Assembly (NCBI GenBank): GCA_022818135.1
Contig: JAFMSR010000010.1
Location: 11,878,885 to 11,942,884 of the forward strand
Reading direction: 5' to 3'
DNA from: Saxidomus purpurata
Taxonomy: Eukaryota > Mollusca > Bivalvia > Venerida > Veneridae
DNA: 64,000 bases
The notes beneath the pieces were generated by a model. That model had not been told where the DNA came from and made no database searches. It was given only the letters and a program-made list of their open reading frames with translations. Positions 61,111 through 64,000 of the stretch are shown piece by piece. Each line of letters begins with the position of its first letter. Positions within the stretch are counted from its first letter, which is position 1. A program made the position numbers and the translations under genes.

Positions 61111-61405
61111 ATGGAATCGAGTGGCATGTTGGCGATAGTGTGCGCTTTGTTTTGCTTTGTTTTCCCACCGTTTATCTTGCAGTCTGTAGGACTTTTCTCT
61201 CCAAATTGGGTCTCAAACTCAACATGTGACTCTATTGGCTTGGTATACAGCTGTTGCACAGGTGACAAAAATGATACATGCAAAAACACAGACGGCGGAG
61301 ATGGTAATTATGCTTTTATTGGCAATATATTTCCCTGTCATTTAAATCGTCAACCATGTCGAAGCTCTTGTTATCCGGCACAAGTTCACTCATGTTTTGC
61401 ACAAG
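61111..61405 (+). CDS. Tetraspan exon 1
   Basis: ATG in GACAATGG context. 98 codons plus one base; donor AAG|GTAAGG. Contains TM1 and the Cys-rich first loop (SCC, PC, CRSSC, HSC). Confidence 0.82.
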
Positions 61406-63622
61406 GTAAGGTGATCACGTTTGCTGTTTCAGAAAATATAAAATTGTTGGTGTCAATACGGTTTTTTACTATGCTTCTTTTGGCCGATCAATGTTACAAA
61501 ATGTTATAAAACGACCTCGTGCTGCTTTGACATATTTAGAGCATAAAGTCCTTTATATGTATTTCATTCTACAATGTATGTTAACCCTTATGCGGGTTCA
61601 TTTCTAAATGGATTCGTTTCGGCTTTTAGTTTGGATTTTACTGTTGTTTTTTTTCATATTGGTGGGGCACTCAAACATTTACTGACCGAAAAGCGAGCAG
61701 TGCATTCCAGGTGGGCAAACTTGGATCTGTGCAGGATAACGTGGCGCCAGCAGGTTAATTCAGTACAGAACATTTTGCATTTTGAAAAAAAAACATTTGC
61801 AGACCGGATCTGCAGCTAGTTTTATTTTCGGGTACACGGGTTTCACGGGAACTTCATTGAAATACGAGGAATGATATAACAAATAACTTCCTTGTTTGTC
61901 GTTATTTTTGTCAACTTTCATTTCGAATACCTGGAAATGTGTGATTTTTGAGATATAAGCAGTATACTTTGAAGTAGTTTTAATTGAATGTTTATGTAAC
62001 CAGATACTTTTAGTTGACTTAACCCACACCGAATGTAATATTTGTAATGCTTAGTTTCCCAGATAATTGTAGTTACAGTACACCTTTACATACATGGTAA
62101 TCATAATACGTAAAAAATATTATCAAAAGCGATTTGCCAAGACCTTTTCCCTGAGTATCATTTGTATGAAAAGTCTTTACTGGGTCCACCTGTCACACAA
62201 AGTTTACGTATATTTTCATATGATATTCATGTCTGCTTTGATATGTGAGTATGATACAAACGAAAGAAGTACACGAGAAAAACTGAACAGGGACACATAA
62301 ACGGAGGTTGATTGCACAGGCGTTTTTGTCAAGAATCCGTCACTTCATCTGTGATTTCATTCTGTTTCTTTGGATAGGGTTCTCAAACTCGCATTGTATT
62401 TAACCATTTACATGTACATGTATGTAAAACATTTGTACTATTTACCTAAAACTTTCATGAAATTATGTCTATTATTTTTCTCAAAGTATGCTTATTTTTT
62501 CTTTAATGTCATATTTTACCTAACATTGTGACATTATGCGCATCTTACTGCACATAGTGTTTTTTTGGTGATAGTTTTATAAAAGCAATTTTTGGTTGCT
62601 GTGCATTTAAATACGTTAAATTAATGATTATGCCGCATTAGTATTTGAAGTTGGTGCTTTAGATATAAAAAAAATCGGACTGATAAAATGATTGTTGATT
62701 GTGTCGTTTTTATGTTGGTAGAGATTTTGACAGTGGGAGGGATGCAACCCTGCATGCAGTTGCTCTTTTCTTAAATTACTCTTCCAGTCAAATAAGAAAA
62801 TTAATATTTGGAAAGTATTTTTTCATACTGGTACGGGAAAAGTTTGGTGTGTATTGGGTTAAAAGCTATAATTATCCTCACGCTTTTGTACACACACCAT
62901 TTTCAGCTGGATGTTTACGTGAAAAAAATGCGCATAATGTCACATTAATTAAAATTCTCAAATCAATAAAAATCTGATATTATATTCATGGTGTTGCTTT
63001 TTTTACTATTTGAAGAGCTTGATGTACGAGCTCTCGGGCTGGAGGCGACAGCGTTCGCTGTGATGTTTCTCGCTATATTTGGAACATGTTTTGAAACGTG
63101 TTGTAATAATGACGAGGAGGATACTGGATGGTGTGGACTGATGGGGGGATGCTGTCTCTTTCTGATTCCGGTTGCAGGTATGCCAGAGTCTTGTAAATTG
63201 TAGTTGAACATTTATCGTACTCAAAACGGTCAAATAAAGAGAATCTTACTTTTTACAAAATAAAACATATCTTTGAGTATTATTGTTTCTTTGAAACATG
63301 TCTAGAAATTGTAGTGGACATGAGAAAAACGATTTTTACCATTTTAAAATAGATCGCATGACTTCTAATCTAAAAGCAGACTCTGAAACGTTAAAGCTTG
63401 GACATTGTTTTCAAATTTGTGTGTGCATTTCATTCTACAGTTAATGTAAATTAATTACAGGACTTTTCAGTTTTATCGGTTGCATGTTGATTGCTGGTAG
63501 CTACTCCACTTCACAGCTGGGCTGGTCATTCGGCCTCTGTCTCACGGCAGGGTGTCTCGTCCTTATACAGACTGTGTGCCTTTGTTACTGCGCCTGTAAG
63601 GCGGCTAAAGATGACGATGATG
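61111..63622 (+). CDS. Claudin/PMP22/LHFPL-like four-pass membrane protein, exons 1-3 (3' end outside window)
   Basis: Exons 61111-61405, 63016-63177 and 63461-63622, all phase 1, with GT-AG introns, give 206 residues plus one base. TM1 is LAIVCALFCFVFPPFILQSV; an extracellular loop follows with GLFSPNWVSNST and eight or more cysteines. TM2 is in GLEATAFAVMFLAIFGTCF, a short DEEDTGWC turn follows, TM3 spans the exon 2/3 junction (GGCCLFLIPVAG-LFSFIGC), and TM4 is LGWSFGLCLTAGCLVLIQTV, then a Cys-rich CLCYCAC and an acidic DDDD tail. The plan fits plasma-membrane claudin-fold proteins; the exact family is unresolved. A TTTTAG site at 61083 may end a 5' UTR intron. Intron 1 carries a TTAA MITE. 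Confidence 0.8.
62527..62944. mobile_element. MITE family M1 copy 2 (418 bp)
   Basis: Ends TGTGACATTATGCGCAT and ATGCGCATAATGTCACA are perfect 17-bp inverted repeats; TTAA follows on the right (62945-62948), decayed on the left. Parallel to 5566-5988. Ends 71 bp before tetraspan exon 2. Confidence 0.85.
63016..63177 (+). CDS. Tetraspan exon 2 (162 nt)
   Basis: Acceptor TTTACTATTTGAAG, phase 1; donor CAG|GTATGC. Encodes LDVRALGLEATAF... to LIPVA. The start at 63016 is fixed by phase; the AG two bases later would shift frame. Confidence 0.82.
63461..63622 (+). CDS. Tetraspan exon 3 (162 nt)
   Basis: Acceptor TTAATTACAG, phase 1; donor GATG|GTATGT. Encodes LFSFIGCMLIAGSYSTSQLG to KAAKDDDD. Reading through the donor would stop after 16 codons, so a further exon is expected. 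Confidence 0.8.
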
Positions 63623-64000
63623 GTATGTATATAAAACTGAAACAGTACTTTACGTTTTTATTTATATCATAGGGTAAACGCCACTGTCTACAGAACTATT
63701 ATGATACACCGCACCAAACTAGACTGTTATAAGTAAAATGTGTTAAAATGTTAAATTTATACGTTTCGAGCATGTGTTTTAAGAGACTCGAGACAGCCTG
63801 CAAAGCTCATGTAGTCCTAACCGCACCGGCTTAAAGTCAAAGTCACACCAACAGGACCAAGGTTAATGAGATTGTATTTTCTAAACTCTTGACGTATTGT
63901 CATGAAACAATGGTTAAATGTTCATCTTCCCAAACGGCACACTCAGGGGCAAACGTTATTTGCTGCCTTGCTTTCAAACATTGTACACAATCGGTGTACC
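63623..64000. other. Window end: presumed intron of the tetraspan gene
   Basis: No in-phase exon with an acceptor was seen. Confidence 0.4.

Noticed and set aside
61574..61819. 81-codon frame within tetraspan intron 1
   Set aside because: Not in a phase or splice context that joins exon 1 to exon 2; exon 2 at 63016 fits instead.

Overview
The window reads as animal nuclear DNA. It is AT-rich and gene-poor, its genes are spliced (GT-AG introns, small exons), and the space between them is filled with layered transposon remnants. The repeat set suggests a lophotrochozoan, most likely a bivalve mollusc: tRNA-headed SINEs, a Helentron/HINE-like element with ~165-bp core monomers, TTAA- and TA-flanked MITEs, and decayed CR1/jockey-type LINEs. 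The species is not identified. Nothing bacterial, viral or CRISPR-like was seen.

Three protein genes can be rebuilt exon by exon. (1) Plus strand, 4552-17260: the last five coding exons of an SLC35E3-like nucleotide-sugar-transporter family protein; the first ~130 residues lie left of the window. (2) Minus strand, 34739-22474: a complete five-exon METTL27 (WBSCR27)-like SAM-dependent methyltransferase of 215 aa. Its 3' end faces the 3' end of SLC35E3, so the two genes converge. (3) Plus strand, 61111-63622 and probably beyond: the first three coding exons of a claudin/PMP22/LHFPL-like four-pass membrane protein, open at the right edge. There is no sign that the three share a pathway. From 35.7 to 61 kb no coding gene can be supported.

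Layout: 0-4.5 kb is intron or upstream sequence of SLC35E3, rich in foldback repeats. From 4.11 to 4.55 kb a 46-bp tandem array is built from the splice acceptor and first ~20 bases of the next SLC35E3 exon. From 4.7 to 13 kb is a large intron with a dead LINE and a SINE. SLC35E3 ends at 17.3 kb. METTL27 occupies 22.5-34.7 kb; its last intron (7.1 kb) carries a 4.36-kb Foldback-type element (24611-28968) bounded by a 9-bp target duplication. From 35 to 54 kb are LINE relics, MITEs, a HINE, a SINE nested in a palindrome, and a (TGTC)n satellite. From 54.6 to 60 kb are local tandem and segmental duplications, followed by the tetraspan gene.

The two strongest unusual structures both sit in introns of otherwise conserved genes: the reiterated 3' splice-site array in SLC35E3, and the hierarchical palindromic Foldback element in METTL27.
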